From assembly GCA_017527065.1 (NCBI GenBank), contig JAFXQO010000036.1, forward strand, positions 52,826 to 116,825: a DNA stretch of 64,000 bases, in the 5' to 3' direction. This document shows positions 48,766 through 57,369 of this stretch, in pieces; position 1 is the stretch's first letter; every line of letters starts with the position of its first letter. Under the pieces are notes generated by a model. The model worked only from the letters and a program-made list of their open reading frames with translations. It searched no databases and was not told the origin of the DNA. This DNA comes from Clostridia bacterium (GTDB taxonomy: Bacteria > Bacillota > Clostridia > Christensenellales > Aristaeellaceae). The translations under genes and the position numbers were made by a program.

Positions 48766-49745
48766 TCAGCGGCAGGCGATCACACGATGCTCATCTCCCG
48801 CCTGCCGCGCCAGCAGCGCCACGCGCGACACCTCCATGGCGTCCAGCGCCAGCTTCTCCACCGCCGGCGTGCCGATGGCGTCCAGCATTTCGAGGAAACA
48901 GTTCTTTTCCTCCAGCAGGGGCAGCTCCCGGCGCGGCGCTTCGTTTTCGAGGAACACGCGCCCGTTCAGCGCCTCCAGCATGCCGCGCGTGCCGGTGACG
49001 CGCAGGCGGTCGTCGTCGTGGCGCGGCGCGCCGTCCGGGCGCAGGAAATCCGCCGTGACCGTGGCGATCACGCCGTTTTCCAGCCCGCCAGCAGCGCGGA
49101 GGTCATTTCCAGCTCGCCGTGGCCGCGGTTGCAGCGGCTATCCTGCGCGCCGGCGACCCATTCGCAGCGGCCGCCCAGCTGCAGCGCCCAGTCCAGCGCG
49201 TGGATGGCCACCCAGGGGATGATGCCGCCGTAGGTTTCCCGGCGGAAGTACAGCTCGGAACGACGGCCCAGCTTGTAGCTCTTTTGCCCGTGCAGCTGGC
49301 GCACCTCCCCGATGAGGCCGTCGTCGACGGCCCGGCGCAATGTGCGGAACCACGCGCAGGTGCGCAGGCCAAACATGCCGGAGAGCGAACGCCCCGACGC
49401 GCGCCAGGACGCCTCCAGCGCGTCGAGTTTGTCCGGGGCGGTGGCCAGCGGCTTTTCGCTGAATACGTGGATTCCGCGCTTGAGGCATTCGATGCTGACG
49501 TCCGCCGTGTCGCAGAACCAGGGATTGACCACCGCGACATCGACTGCTTCGCGGTCGAGCAGGGCGCGCCAGTCGGCGTAGGCAGCCGGATGGGCCCCGG
49601 TCTGGGCCGCTGCGGCCAGGACGGGGGCCATGTCCTCGGCGGGGGAGCCGGGGGCGACGGCCCGCAGGTTCAGCCCCTCCCGCAGGGGCAGCGCCCTGAC
49701 GGCGTAGGCGAAATGGCCGGAGGAACCGATGATGGCGATATTCAT
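48766..49745 (-). pseudogene. Frameshifted Gfo/Idh/MocA-family oxidoreductase
   Basis: The N-terminal Rossmann domain is intact (MNIAIIGSSGHFAYAVRAL; EKPLATAPDKLDAL; FRRETYGGIIPWVAIHALD, residues 1-225) and stops at TGA 49068-49070. The rest of the family fold continues at once in another frame (VIATVTADFLRPDGAPRHDD to the stop at 48766). A shift of one base deleted or two inserted at about 49075-49090, next to a GGG/AAAA run, would give a normal protein of about 327 residues. The frames meet at GTGA, so coupled translation of two pieces is conceivable. A sequencing error is possible as well. Confidence 0.8.
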
Positions 49746-49780
49746 GGGCTTGCATCCTTTCTGGCAGGTTTGTTTTGTTC

Positions 49781-49810
49781 ATTATAGCGCATGACCGGCC
49801 CGTCTGGCAA
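49781..49810 (-). promoter_or_regulatory. Promoter of the Gfo/Idh/MocA gene
   Basis: Minus-strand TTGCCA (49805-49810), 18-bp spacer, TATAAT (49781-49786). A GCGC just upstream of -10 replaces the extended TG. Confidence 0.6.
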
Positions 49811-49845
49811 CGGGCCAATGCGAAACGGGAAGGCAGGGATGTTCG

Positions 49846-50319
49846 ATGCGATTGGAAAAGAAGGACGCTTTCGCCGTGATCGGCCGCGAAGGGCGTGGCG
49901 ACGGCGCGCGTGGGGCGCAGTGGGTGCCGCCGCTGTGGCGCGATCTTCAGCTGCATATGAGCGAGATCGCCGCGCTGGTCAGGCGTGACCCGGACGGCAA
50001 GCCCACCGGCATCTGGGGCGCCATGAGCGACGTGGGGCGTCGCTTCCTGCCCTGGGAGGGCGAGGGCCTCTACCTGGCCGGCTGCGAAGTCGACGCGAAC
50101 GCCGAGGCGCCGGCGGGCTGGGTCAAGTGGGTGATTCCCGCGGCGGAATACCTCGTTGTGGACTGCACGCCCCAGACATACGGGGCGGTGTTCCAGCAGA
50201 CGCTCCTGCACGCCCTGCCCGAGGGCGGCTTCGAGCTGGCCGGCGCGGTGCACGAATACTACGATCCCCAGTCGGAAGGCGGCGGCATGAGCCTGTATTT
50301 TCCCGTGCGGCGCGTATAG
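49846..50319 (+). CDS. GyrI-like (AraC effector-binding) domain protein
   Basis: A 157-residue protein resembling the stand-alone effector-binding domain of the GyrI/Rob type: RDLQLHMSEIAALV, GIWGAMSDVGRRFLPWEG, GEGLYLAGCEVDANAEAPAGW, then the typical C-terminal VHEYYDPQSEGGGMSLYFPV. Such proteins bind hydrophobic small molecules or drugs and often lie beside MarR or AraC regulators, as here. Its transcript probably ends at or near the 48-bp palindrome of the MarR gene. Ligand unknown. Confidence 0.8.
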   Translation: MRLEKKDAFAVIGREGRGDGARGAQWVPPLWRDLQLHMSEIAALVRRDPDGKPTGIWGAMSDVGRRFLPWEGEGLYLAGCEVDANAEAPAGWVKWVIPAAEYLVVDCTPQTYGAVFQQTLLHALPEGGFELAGAVHEYYDPQSEGGGMSLYFPVRRV

Positions 50320-50342
50320 GCGCGATTCGCGGCATTCGACCG

Positions 50343-50390
50343 AAAAACACTTGCATGCGCAAATATTTACTTGCGCATGCAAGTGTTTTT
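50343..50390. promoter_or_regulatory. 48-bp palindromic operator of the MarR-AraC operon
   Basis: Perfect 20-bp inverted repeat (AAAAACACTTGCATGCGCAA and its complement at 50371-50390) around an 8-bp AT-rich centre. The right arm contains the -35 element of the following promoter and ends in a T-run, so the same sequence can serve both as a repressor binding site and as a terminator for the gene upstream. MarR proteins normally bind such palindromes and repress themselves. Confidence 0.75.
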
Positions 50391-50399
50391 TTATATAAT
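50371..50399 (+). promoter_or_regulatory. Promoter of the MarR gene
   Basis: TTGCGC (50371-50376), 17-bp spacer, TATAAT (50394-50399). The -35 lies inside the right arm of the palindrome, so repressor binding would exclude polymerase. Confidence 0.65.
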
Positions 50400-50435
50400 G
50401 GGGATGCGATCAAAAAGGCGTCTCAGGAGGCTCTT

Positions 50436-50918
50436 ATGGCGAACAGGCACCACGTCATGCGAAACGTCTCGGTGTTCTACCGGCTGACGCAGATGTATTT
50501 TTCCGACAAGCTCAAGCCGTATAACCTGGGCAGCGGGCAGCAGTATTTCCTGCTGCAGATTTCCCGCTATCCCGGCGCGAGCCTGGCCGAGCTGGCCGAT
50601 CTCGGCGCGTTCGACAACTGCACGGTCACGCGGGCGGTCCAGAAGCTGGAGAGCGTGGGCTACATTCGCGTGGAGCGCTGCCCGCGGGATCACCGCGCCA
50701 AGCGGCTCTACCTCACGGAGGAAGGCGAGGCGCTGATCGCGCCCATCCGCTCTATGATCGGCGAGTGGATGGCGGCGGTGACGGACGGCTTCACCGAGGA
50801 GGAAAAAGAGACCGTGGGCGCGCTGGTGGGCCGCCTGGCCGACAACGCCCGCGCGATCCTCGCCGAAAGATCCCGCCCGGACGACGGCGCGGACAGCTCA
50901 AAAGAGGATCGGAGGTAG
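50436..50918 (+). CDS. MarR-family transcriptional regulator
   Basis: A 160-residue winged-helix regulator. Start at MANRHHVMRN, with AGGAGG 5 nt upstream. Winged helix: LAELADLGAFDNCTVTRAVQ, then GYIRVERCPRDHRAKRLYL (residues about 50-95), the wing carrying the DxR-type signature. C-terminal helices (IGEWMAAVTDGFTEEEKETV) form the dimer interface. Probably represses its own operon through the palindrome upstream and is released by a small ligand. The AraC gene follows after 4 nt. Confidence 0.9.
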   Translation: MANRHHVMRNVSVFYRLTQMYFSDKLKPYNLGSGQQYFLLQISRYPGASLAELADLGAFDNCTVTRAVQKLESVGYIRVERCPRDHRAKRLYLTEEGEALIAPIRSMIGEWMAAVTDGFTEEEKETVGALVGRLADNARAILAERSRPDDGADSSKEDRR

Positions 50919-50922
50919 ACGG

Positions 50923-51699
50923 ATGAAATTTGCCGAAATAAAACCGAACGTGCGCAGCATGACGCCGCGCAAATACTTCCCAGAGCGCAAAAAAACCTTC
51001 CAGACGCGGGGCTGCGAGCTGATGCTGATCCGGGAAGGCGCGGGCGAAGTGCGCTTCGCCGGCCGCCGCACCGTGCACGTCTCCCCCGGCAGCGTGGTCG
51101 TCGCGCCGGCCGAGACCTCTTACAGCGTGCTCCCGCAGGAAAATCCCATCGAGAGCCTCGTCGCTGAATTCGACTACCTGCGGGAGGGAGAGGGACGGCT
51201 TACGTTTGAGGATACGTTGTGCCTGAACGAGCCGCTGGCGCTGCAGGGCGTGCCGGGCCTGGAGGTCATCAGCGGCTACATGATGTGCGTGTACCTGCGC
51301 AAGGAACCGTTCTGGCAGCTTCAGCTGAGCGCGGGCATGGGGACGCTCCTGACACATCTCGTCCATTACGCCGACGGCCACATGCGGTCTCTGATCGACC
51401 AGGTGATCAGCCTGGTGACCGAGCGCTACATGGAGCCTCTCAACAACGGAGACATTGCCTCCGCGCTGGGCTATCACCCCAACTACGTGAACTCGGTGTT
51501 CGTGCGGGACATGGGCATGTCGCTGCACCAGTACCTGATGCGCTATCGGGTGGAGATGGCGATGCAGCTGCTGCTCACCACACAGCTGCCCGTGGCCGAC
51601 ATCGCGGTTAAGGTGGGCTTCCGGCACTTCAGCCATTTTTCAAACTGCTTCCACCGGCTCACCGGCGTGGCCCCGGCGGCCTACCGGCTGGAGCGGTGA
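50923..51699 (+). CDS. AraC-family transcriptional regulator
   Basis: A 258-residue regulator. Residues 30-110 form a cupin-like sensor (GAGEVRFAGRRTVHVSPG, VVVAPAETSYSVLP). Residues 155-258 carry the double HTH: ASALGYHPNYVNSVFVRDMG then ADIAVKVGFRHFSHFSNCFH with VAPAAYR. It is in the MarR operon (4-nt gap, RBS GGAGG). AraC proteins of this layout mostly activate sugar or stress genes; the target is unknown, the neighbouring GyrI-like gene being one candidate. Confidence 0.9.
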   Translation: MKFAEIKPNVRSMTPRKYFPERKKTFQTRGCELMLIREGAGEVRFAGRRTVHVSPGSVVVAPAETSYSVLPQENPIESLVAEFDYLREGEGRLTFEDTLCLNEPLALQGVPGLEVISGYMMCVYLRKEPFWQLQLSAGMGTLLTHLVHYADGHMRSLIDQVISLVTERYMEPLNNGDIASALGYHPNYVNSVFVRDMGMSLHQYLMRYRVEMAMQLLLTTQLPVADIAVKVGFRHFSHFSNCFHRLTGVAPAAYRLER

Positions 51700-51725
51700 C
51701 AAAAGGCAACAAAATACAAAAGAAG

Positions 51726-51756
51726 GGCCCCTGCGCCGCATAAGAACGCAGGGGCC
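51726..51756. terminator. Bidirectional terminator between araC-type gene and metQ
   Basis: Perfect 10-bp stem GGCCCCTGCG / CGCAGGGGCC with an 11-nt loop and T- or A-rich flanks, placed between convergent genes. Confidence 0.75.
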
Positions 51757-51775
51757 TTTGACTGTCCGATGGAAG

Positions 51776-52618
51776 TTATTCGGCTTCCTCCACGGTGAAG
51801 GCGGGGATGACGCCGCCGGCGTAATCCTCGTTGTTCAGCATGAAGTCGGCGACCTTCTGGGAGCACAGCACAGTGCGCAGCGCCTCGACCCAGGCGGCGT
51901 CGGCGTCCTCGGGACGCACGACCACGTAGTTGGTGTAGATCACGCCGGATTCGCCGTCCGCGGCTTCGAGGTAGATGGCGTCCTCGGAGGGCTTCAGGCC
52001 CGCGCCGATGGCGTAGTTGCCGTTGATGACGCCCAGGTCCACGTCCTCCAGCATGGAGGGGATCAGCTCGGCGTTGACCTCGCGGATGTCGAGCTTCTTC
52101 GGGTTGTCGACGATGTCCAGCACGGTCAGGGAGGACTCAAAGCTGGCGTCCTCGGGCAGGGTGATCAGGCCGGCCTCCGCCAGCAGCAGCAGGGCGCGGG
52201 TCTCGTTGGAGGGGTCGTTGGTCACGGCGATGACCGCGCCGTCCTTCAGCTCGTCCAGCGAGGCGGTCTTGCCGGCGTAGATGCCGTAGGGCTCATAGTG
52301 CACGCCGATGGCGGGAACCAGCTTCTCCTCGTCGGCCACGGTGTCGTTGTAGGCGTTCAGGTAGGGCAGGTGCTGGAAGTAGTTGGCGTCCAGCTGGCCG
52401 TCGGCCAGGGCGGGATTGGGCAGCGGATACTCGGTGAACTCGAGGATCTGCAGCTCATATCCGAGGGCGGCCAGGTCGTCCTTGATCAGCTCGAGCACTT
52501 CCTCGTGGGGCGAGGGCGTGGCGCCGATGACGATGGTGGTCTTTTCCTCGGCCAGCGCGCAGGAGAAGGCGGTCAGCGCCAGCAGGACGGCGACGAACAG
52601 GGAAACGGTTTTTTTCAT
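51776..52618 (-). CDS. metQ: Methionine ABC transporter binding protein
   Basis: A 280-residue NlpA/MetQ-family protein. Signal sequence MKKTVSLFVAVLLALTAFS with cleavage after ALA; a Cys in AFSCALA is not in a standard lipobox, so lipid anchoring is uncertain. Family features: VIGATPSPHEEVLELIKDDL, LDANYFQHLPYLNAYN, VTNDPSNETRALLLLAEAGL. It delivers methionine to MetI. Third gene of metNIQ; the gap to metI is 94 nt and RBS is GGAGGG. Confidence 0.92.
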   Translation of the reverse strand: MKKTVSLFVAVLLALTAFSCALAEEKTTIVIGATPSPHEEVLELIKDDLAALGYELQILEFTEYPLPNPALADGQLDANYFQHLPYLNAYNDTVADEEKLVPAIGVHYEPYGIYAGKTASLDELKDGAVIAVTNDPSNETRALLLLAEAGLITLPEDASFESSLTVLDIVDNPKKLDIREVNAELIPSMLEDVDLGVINGNYAIGAGLKPSEDAIYLEAADGESGVIYTNYVVVRPEDADAAWVEALRTVLCSQKVADFMLNNEDYAGGVIPAFTVEEAE

Positions 52619-52712
52619 GGGGAACCCTCCTTTGATAAAATAGGAAATATATGAGGGCGGCGGAGGCTTTATGGCGAATGAAACTTAGGCCCCGGGCCGT
52701 AACGAACGTTTT

Positions 52713-53375
52713 TCAGCGATGCCGGTGGTCGGTCACACGGGTGAGGATGTTGCCGATCATCTGGAACAGCTGAACCAGCACCACCAGCGCGACGGACGCG
52801 GCGTACATCACGCCGTATTCGCGGCGGTTCAGGCCGTAGGTGATGGCGATCTTGCCCAGGCCGTCGCCGCCGGCCGCGCCGGCCATGGCGGTGTAAGCCA
52901 GTATGGTTGTGATGCAGATTGCGGCGCCGTTGATGAGCGAGGGCAGCGCCTCGGGCAGCAGCACCTTACAGATGATCTGCAGCGTGGTGGAGCCCATGGA
53001 CTGGGCCGCCTCGATGAGGCCGGAGTCCACCTCGTTCAGCGATCCTTCCACCATGCGCGCCACAAAGGGGAACGCGCTCACGAACAGCGGGAAGATGATA
53101 GACCGCGTGCCGACCGAGGTGCCCATCACCACGCGGGTGACGGGGAACAGCATGACCAGCAGGATCAGGAAGGGCACCGAGCGCAGGAAATTGATGACCA
53201 CGCCCAGAACCTTGTTGAACGTGGGCATCTCCTTGATGCCGCCCTTTTTCGTGATGACCAGCAGCACGCCCAGGGGCAGGCCCAGCAGGTAGGCCAGCAG
53301 CGTCGAGGGGATGGTCATATACAGCGTATCCACAAAGCCCTGGCGCACCAGGACCCAGATCTTATCGGCCGTCAC
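52713..53375 (-). CDS. metI: Methionine ABC transporter permease
   Basis: A 220-residue permease with five helices. The coupling loop is EVDSGLIEAAQSMGSTTLQIICKVLLPEALP; MetI-typical segments are NFLRSVPFLILLVMLFP and GDGLGKIAITYGLNR. It overlaps metN by 4 nt. Forms the channel for methionine. Confidence 0.94.
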   Translation of the reverse strand: MTADKIWVLVRQGFVDTLYMTIPSTLLAYLLGLPLGVLLVITKKGGIKEMPTFNKVLGVVINFLRSVPFLILLVMLFPVTRVVMGTSVGTRSIIFPLFVSAFPFVARMVEGSLNEVDSGLIEAAQSMGSTTLQIICKVLLPEALPSLINGAAICITTILAYTAMAGAAGGDGLGKIAITYGLNRREYGVMYAASVALVVLVQLFQMIGNILTRVTDHRHR

Positions 53376-54385
53376 GACAGATGCACCTCCTCAACCGTCA
53401 CGCCCATGCCGCGCAGCGCGCCGAGCAGCCTGCCCCGATCCTCGTAGGAATCGGGCACCTCCAGCAGCATCTGGCCGTAGCGCTTGCCGGAGAACTGCTT
53501 CACGTCGGCGGAGAGGATATTGACCGCCAGGCCGGTTTTCAGCACCGCTTCCGAAAGCACCGGCGCGTCGATGGAATCGCCGTCGAACACCACGCGGATG
53601 GCGTCGCGGAAAGCCGGCTCATCGTGGGGCTCGCTGGAGACGATGCCGAACAGCCTCCGCCCCGCGGCGCTGCGCGTGTGGGTGAACACCTCGTCCACGT
53701 CGCCCTCTTCCACGATTTCGCCGCCGTCGATGATGGTCACGCGGTTGCAGATCTGCCGGATGACGGCCATTTCGTGGGTGATGACCACCACGGTGATGCC
53801 CAGCCGCCGGTTGATGTCCTGCAGGAGCGCCAGAATGGACTGGGTGGTCATGGGATCCAGCGCGCTGGTGGCTTCGTCGCACAGCAGCACCTCGGGATTC
53901 GAGGCCAGGGCCCGGGCGATGGCCACGCGCTGCTTCTGTCCGCCGGAGAGCTGCGCCGGGTAGGCTTCCGCCTTGCTGGTCAGGCCCACGATGTCCAAAA
54001 GCTCCATCACGCGCTTGTTGGCCTCGGCTTTCGGCACGCCGGAAATTTCCAGGGGATAGCGCACGTTTTTGGCCACGGTGCGCTGCATGAGCAGGTTGAA
54101 CTGCTGGAAGATCATGCTCACCCGCTTGCGCATGGCGCGCAGTTCCTTCGGACTCATGGCGAGGATGTCCTGCCCGTCGATCAGGATGCGGCCCTCGGTG
54201 GGCGTGTCCAGCCGGTTGATGCAGCGGATCAGCGTGGATTTCCCCGCGCCGCTCATGCCGATGATGCCGTGGATATCGCCTTTCATCACGGTCAGGCTCA
54301 CGCCGCCCAGCGCCGCCACGGCCGTCTGCCCGCTGCCGTATATCTTTTTCAGTCCCTCTATGCGGATCATGGGCGTTTTGTCCAT
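53372..54385 (-). CDS. metN: Methionine ABC transporter ATP-binding protein
   Basis: A 337-residue ATPase. Walker A GMSGAGKSTLIR (residues about 44-55), signature LSGGQKQRVAIARAL, Walker B EVLLCDEATSALD, and the C-terminal NIL domain (residues about 250-335, ending VTVEEVHLS) that senses methionine and shuts the transporter. All motifs are intact. It is the first gene of metNIQ; a promoter with an extended -10 is at 54428-54436. No SAM riboswitch is recognisable upstream, unusual for a Firmicute. Confidence 0.95.
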   Translation of the reverse strand: MDKTPMIRIEGLKKIYGSGQTAVAALGGVSLTVMKGDIHGIIGMSGAGKSTLIRCINRLDTPTEGRILIDGQDILAMSPKELRAMRKRVSMIFQQFNLLMQRTVAKNVRYPLEISGVPKAEANKRVMELLDIVGLTSKAEAYPAQLSGGQKQRVAIARALASNPEVLLCDEATSALDPMTTQSILALLQDINRRLGITVVVITHEMAVIRQICNRVTIIDGGEIVEEGDVDEVFTHTRSAAGRRLFGIVSSEPHDEPAFRDAIRVVFDGDSIDAPVLSEAVLKTGLAVNILSADVKQFSGKRYGQMLLEVPDSYEDRGRLLGALRGMGVTVEEVHLS

Positions 54386-54427
54386 GCGCCCTCACTTCCT
54401 CGCGCGGTATTTGTATATTTATAAGGT

Positions 54428-54436
54428 ATTATAGCA
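54428..54436 (-). promoter_or_regulatory. Likely extended -10 promoter element of metNIQ
   Basis: Minus-strand TGCTATAAT about 43 nt before the metN start. No good -35 at 17 bp, hence an extended -10 type promoter is proposed. Confidence 0.4.
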
Positions 54437-54510
54437 CACGCGCGCCAAAGAATAAATAATCCGGGCGGTTATTTTTGTTTTAACCTGCGGATAAAGGATT
54501 GAACGAAAAG

Positions 54511-54536
54511 CGCCCGTCCGGCGAACCGGACGGGCG
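54511..54536 (-). terminator. Terminator of the L,D-transpeptidase gene
   Basis: Perfect 11-bp stem CGCCCGTCCGG / CCGGACGGGCG with a 4-nt loop, followed on the minus strand by CTTTTCGTT. Confidence 0.8.
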
Positions 54537-54553
54537 AAGGGTATTCGTTTCAA

Positions 54554-56350
54554 TCAGACGTAGGTATCGGGCGTCCAGGGCGCGGTGGGCGCGGGGGTCA
54601 CGTTCGGCACGGGCGTGGCGAACGGATGCGCGTTTTCATAATCGGCGCTGTAGTCCGGGTTGCTCTCGTTGTCGTCGGTGGGATCCCACAGGCCGCTTGC
54701 CAGCGGCGGCGGGGCCAGCTCGGCGAGCTTGGCCTCGTCGCGTTCGCCGGTCATGAACTTCACCACCGTGCCGGCAGGCACGTTGTCATAGATCCACTTG
54801 GCGTCGGCGCAGAGCAGGCGCACGCAGCCGATGGAGGCGTTGGTCCCCAGGACGGCGTAGGCCTCGGTGTCCAGCGCGTCGGGGCGCAGGGCCTGGTAGG
54901 GCACCGAGTGGAACAGGATGTGGCCGGTGATTCGGGTGGCGTACTGGGCGTAGGAGCCGGGCGTAAAGGTGGTCAGCCAGCGCTGCCTCTCGCCGTCCAT
55001 CGCGTAAGTGCCGTTCGGGGGCTTGTAGCCGAAGCTGTCGGTGGAGCAGATCATTTCGCGGGCGAGCAGCGTATAGCCGCCGTTCTCGTCAATGGTGTAA
55101 ACGCGCACAACCTGCATGCCGCGATCCACTTCGATGAGGTAGGGCAGCCCGGTCTCCGCGATCGCCTGAGCGGAGAGGGTTTCGGTGACCGTCAGGTAGG
55201 CCTTGCTCACATAGCCCTCCATGCCGTTGACGCGCACGTGAGCCCAGTCGCCCTCAAAGCCCAGCACGTCGACGTCGGTGCCGTTGGGAAGTCCTGTCAG
55301 GACCTCGCCCGCGGTGCTCGGCGTGGCGCGCATGTTCAGGTTCGCGCCGGGATTGGTCAGGGTGATGCGGGCCTTGGCGACGACGTCGCTGGCGGCGGGC
55401 TCGGGCTGGGGTTCCGGCGTGGCCTGGACTTCCGGCTCGGCCGGAGCTTCCGGCGTGGCCTGAGGCTCGGGGGTGGGCGTTTCGAGGACCGTCAGGTAAT
55501 TCTTGCCCATGTAGCCCTCCTGGCCGTTGACGCGCACGCGCATCCAGTCGCCCTCGTAGCCCAGCACGTCGACGACGGTGCCGTTGGGCACGGAGGCCAG
55601 GATCCCGCCCGCGGTGCTCGGCGTGGTGCGCAGGTTCAGGTTCGCGCCGGGATTGGTCAGGGTGATGCGGGCCGTGGCGACGGCGTCCTCGCTGGCGACG
55701 TGCTCGCCATTGGCATTGGGCTCGTTCCCGGCTTCCTCGGGTCTGGGCGACGGCGTCACGCGATCCGGCGCGCCGTTCGGGTTGCGGGTCGCGGGCAGCG
55801 GATAGTAATAGCGCGGCGTCGGCTTGGGCGTCGGCCCCAGATCGGGCGTGTCCGTAGGCACAGGCGTGTTCGCAGGCGCGGGCTCAGCCGTAGGCGCGGG
55901 CGCATCCGTGGGAACAGGCTCAGCCGTGGGCGCGTCCGTGGGCCGGGCTGTCGCTGTGGCCAAGGGCGTTACAAGGGGCACAGCCGTGGCCATATCAACG
56001 GGCTCGGCCGTGGCGTCGCCGTTGTTGATAGCCTGCGTCGTGGCCAGCGCGGCGGCCGTGGGCGTGGGAAGAACCTCGGGGGTGGGCTCAGCCGTGGGCT
56101 CGGGGGTCGCTACAGGCTCGGGCGTCGCCGGGACTTCGGTTTCGGCCGGCGTCGCTTCCGGCGCGATGGTCGCCGTGGGGGCGGCGGTCGCGGCGCTCTC
56201 GGCCTGCATGCGGCGGCGGTTGAACGGGGAATCCTTGTCCAGAACAAGGAGCCACACGCCGATGACCAGCGCGACCAGCAGCAGGAGGCCGATGAGGCTC
56301 ATCGAGGCCTTCCGCTTCCTGCGGGAACTGTACCTGAATTGATTGGACAT
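54554..56350 (-). CDS. L,D-transpeptidase (YkuD) with two SH3 domains
   Basis: A 598-residue membrane-anchored peptidoglycan cross-linking enzyme. Start MSNQFRYSSRRKRK, with GGAAGG 8 nt upstream. One N-terminal helix (SLIGLLLLVALVIGVWLLVL, about 18-37); residues 45-215 are a long Pro/Thr/Ala stalk; two SH3_3 domains (about 225-290 and 325-390) bind wall peptides. The YkuD domain (about 400-540) has the active site HSVPY and IGCVRLL, with Cys at about 505. A 50-residue tail of low complexity ends it. It forms 3-3 cross-links in peptidoglycan. Confidence 0.92.
   Translation of the reverse strand: MSNQFRYSSRRKRKASMSLIGLLLLVALVIGVWLLVLDKDSPFNRRRMQAESAATAAPTATIAPEATPAETEVPATPEPVATPEPTAEPTPEVLPTPTAAALATTQAINNGDATAEPVDMATAVPLVTPLATATARPTDAPTAEPVPTDAPAPTAEPAPANTPVPTDTPDLGPTPKPTPRYYYPLPATRNPNGAPDRVTPSPRPEEAGNEPNANGEHVASEDAVATARITLTNPGANLNLRTTPSTAGGILASVPNGTVVDVLGYEGDWMRVRVNGQEGYMGKNYLTVLETPTPEPQATPEAPAEPEVQATPEPQPEPAASDVVAKARITLTNPGANLNMRATPSTAGEVLTGLPNGTDVDVLGFEGDWAHVRVNGMEGYVSKAYLTVTETLSAQAIAETGLPYLIEVDRGMQVVRVYTIDENGGYTLLAREMICSTDSFGYKPPNGTYAMDGERQRWLTTFTPGSYAQYATRITGHILFHSVPYQALRPDALDTEAYAVLGTNASIGCVRLLCADAKWIYDNVPAGTVVKFMTGERDEAKLAELAPPPLASGLWDPTDDNESNPDYSADYENAHPFATPVPNVTPAPTAPWTPDTYV
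55280..55665. repeat. Near-identical SH3-domain coding repeats
   Basis: The two SH3 segments of the L,D-transpeptidase share runs such as ARITLTNPGANLNLR/ARITLTNPGANLNMR, and their DNA repeats with only a few changes over about 90 bp (around 55280-55370 and 55580-55670). This points to recent duplication or gene conversion. Confidence 0.65.
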
Positions 56351-56400
56351 GGACAAAACCTTCCTTCCCTTTGTAAGCCCGGTGGCGCGGCGCGCCATTA

Positions 56401-57366
56401 TCACAGCCGGGTCTGCGCGTCAGACGGGGGCGTTTGGTTCTTTTCGCGGAGCCGCTCCGCAGCCCATGCGGCGTGTTCGCCCAGGGGCGCGGGCGCGTCC
56501 CGGAGCGCTTCAAGGAGCGGCGTCAGGTCGCTTCGCCCCTGATTGGCGGCGGCCAGCGCGGCGCGGTTCATCAGGCGCAGCTTGCGCGCGTTGTTTTTCC
56601 CCAGCCAGGGGACGAGATCCTTGTAGTCGCCGGCGAGCAGCCGGTCGAGGCGCAGCGCGCGGGCCAGTTCGTCCGGCTCTTCCGCCCCGGACACGGCCTC
56701 GTTGCGCGGGCAGCAGCGCTGGCACAGGTCGCAGCCCAGCAGGCTCGAACCGATCAGCGGGCGCATGGCCTCCGGCAGCGGCGCGCTTTCGGGCTGCGCG
56801 CGCAGGCAGCGGGCGATGTCCAGGGAGCCGTCGCCCCGCAGCGCATGGGTGGGGCAGGCCAGCTCGCAGGCGTGGCAGGCGGCACAGCGCCCGTCCAGCG
56901 CGGGAGAGGTGCGCTCGCCCGGCAGCGCCAGATCGGTCACGATGGTTTGAAGCGATACGCGGGTGCCCAGCCGGTCCACGGCGACGAGCCCGTTCCGCCC
57001 CATGCGGCCCAGCCCCGCCCGCACGGCCAGCGGCTTGACCCGCAGGGCGCTCGTCATGACCGCCCGCGCGCCCGTCGCGGCGATGGCTTCGGCCAGCTTT
57101 CCCGCGGCTTCATGGGCGCGGTTGCTGGCGACGTAGTAGGCGTCCACCGAGGCCTCGCCCGGCTCTTTTCCAAAGGGCCGGTAGGGCATGGCGCAGACCA
57201 GCACGGATCGCGCCCCGGGCAGAACGTCCCCCGGGTCGGCCAGCAGCGACAGCGCCTGGGGATGCGCGCCGGGGGGCGGCGGCTCCGTCGCTCCTGCGTC
57301 CGTCGCGGCCACCCGCTCGAAGCCGAAGGCGGCGGCCAGAGCGCGGATCGCATCGAGGGTGAGCAC
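56401..57366 (-). CDS. queG: Epoxyqueuosine reductase (QueG)
   Basis: A 321-residue cobalamin- and iron-sulfur-dependent reductase completing queuosine in tRNA. Two ferredoxin-type clusters: CAACHACELACPTHAL (about 187-202) and CDLCQRCCPRN (about 237-247). The N-terminal cobalamin-binding part includes PYRPFGKEPGEASVDAYY and LGRMGRNGLVAVDRLGTRV, which carry the acid catalyst region. At 321 residues it lacks the C-terminal HEAT repeats of longer QueG forms. No other queuosine gene is nearby. It sits 3 nt downstream of the ThpR-like gene. Confidence 0.88.
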   Translation of the reverse strand: MLTLDAIRALAAAFGFERVAATDAGATEPPPPGAHPQALSLLADPGDVLPGARSVLVCAMPYRPFGKEPGEASVDAYYVASNRAHEAAGKLAEAIAATGARAVMTSALRVKPLAVRAGLGRMGRNGLVAVDRLGTRVSLQTIVTDLALPGERTSPALDGRCAACHACELACPTHALRGDGSLDIARCLRAQPESAPLPEAMRPLIGSSLLGCDLCQRCCPRNEAVSGAEEPDELARALRLDRLLAGDYKDLVPWLGKNNARKLRLMNRAALAAANQGRSDLTPLLEALRDAPAPLGEHAAWAAERLREKNQTPPSDAQTRL

Positions 57367-57369
57367 AGC

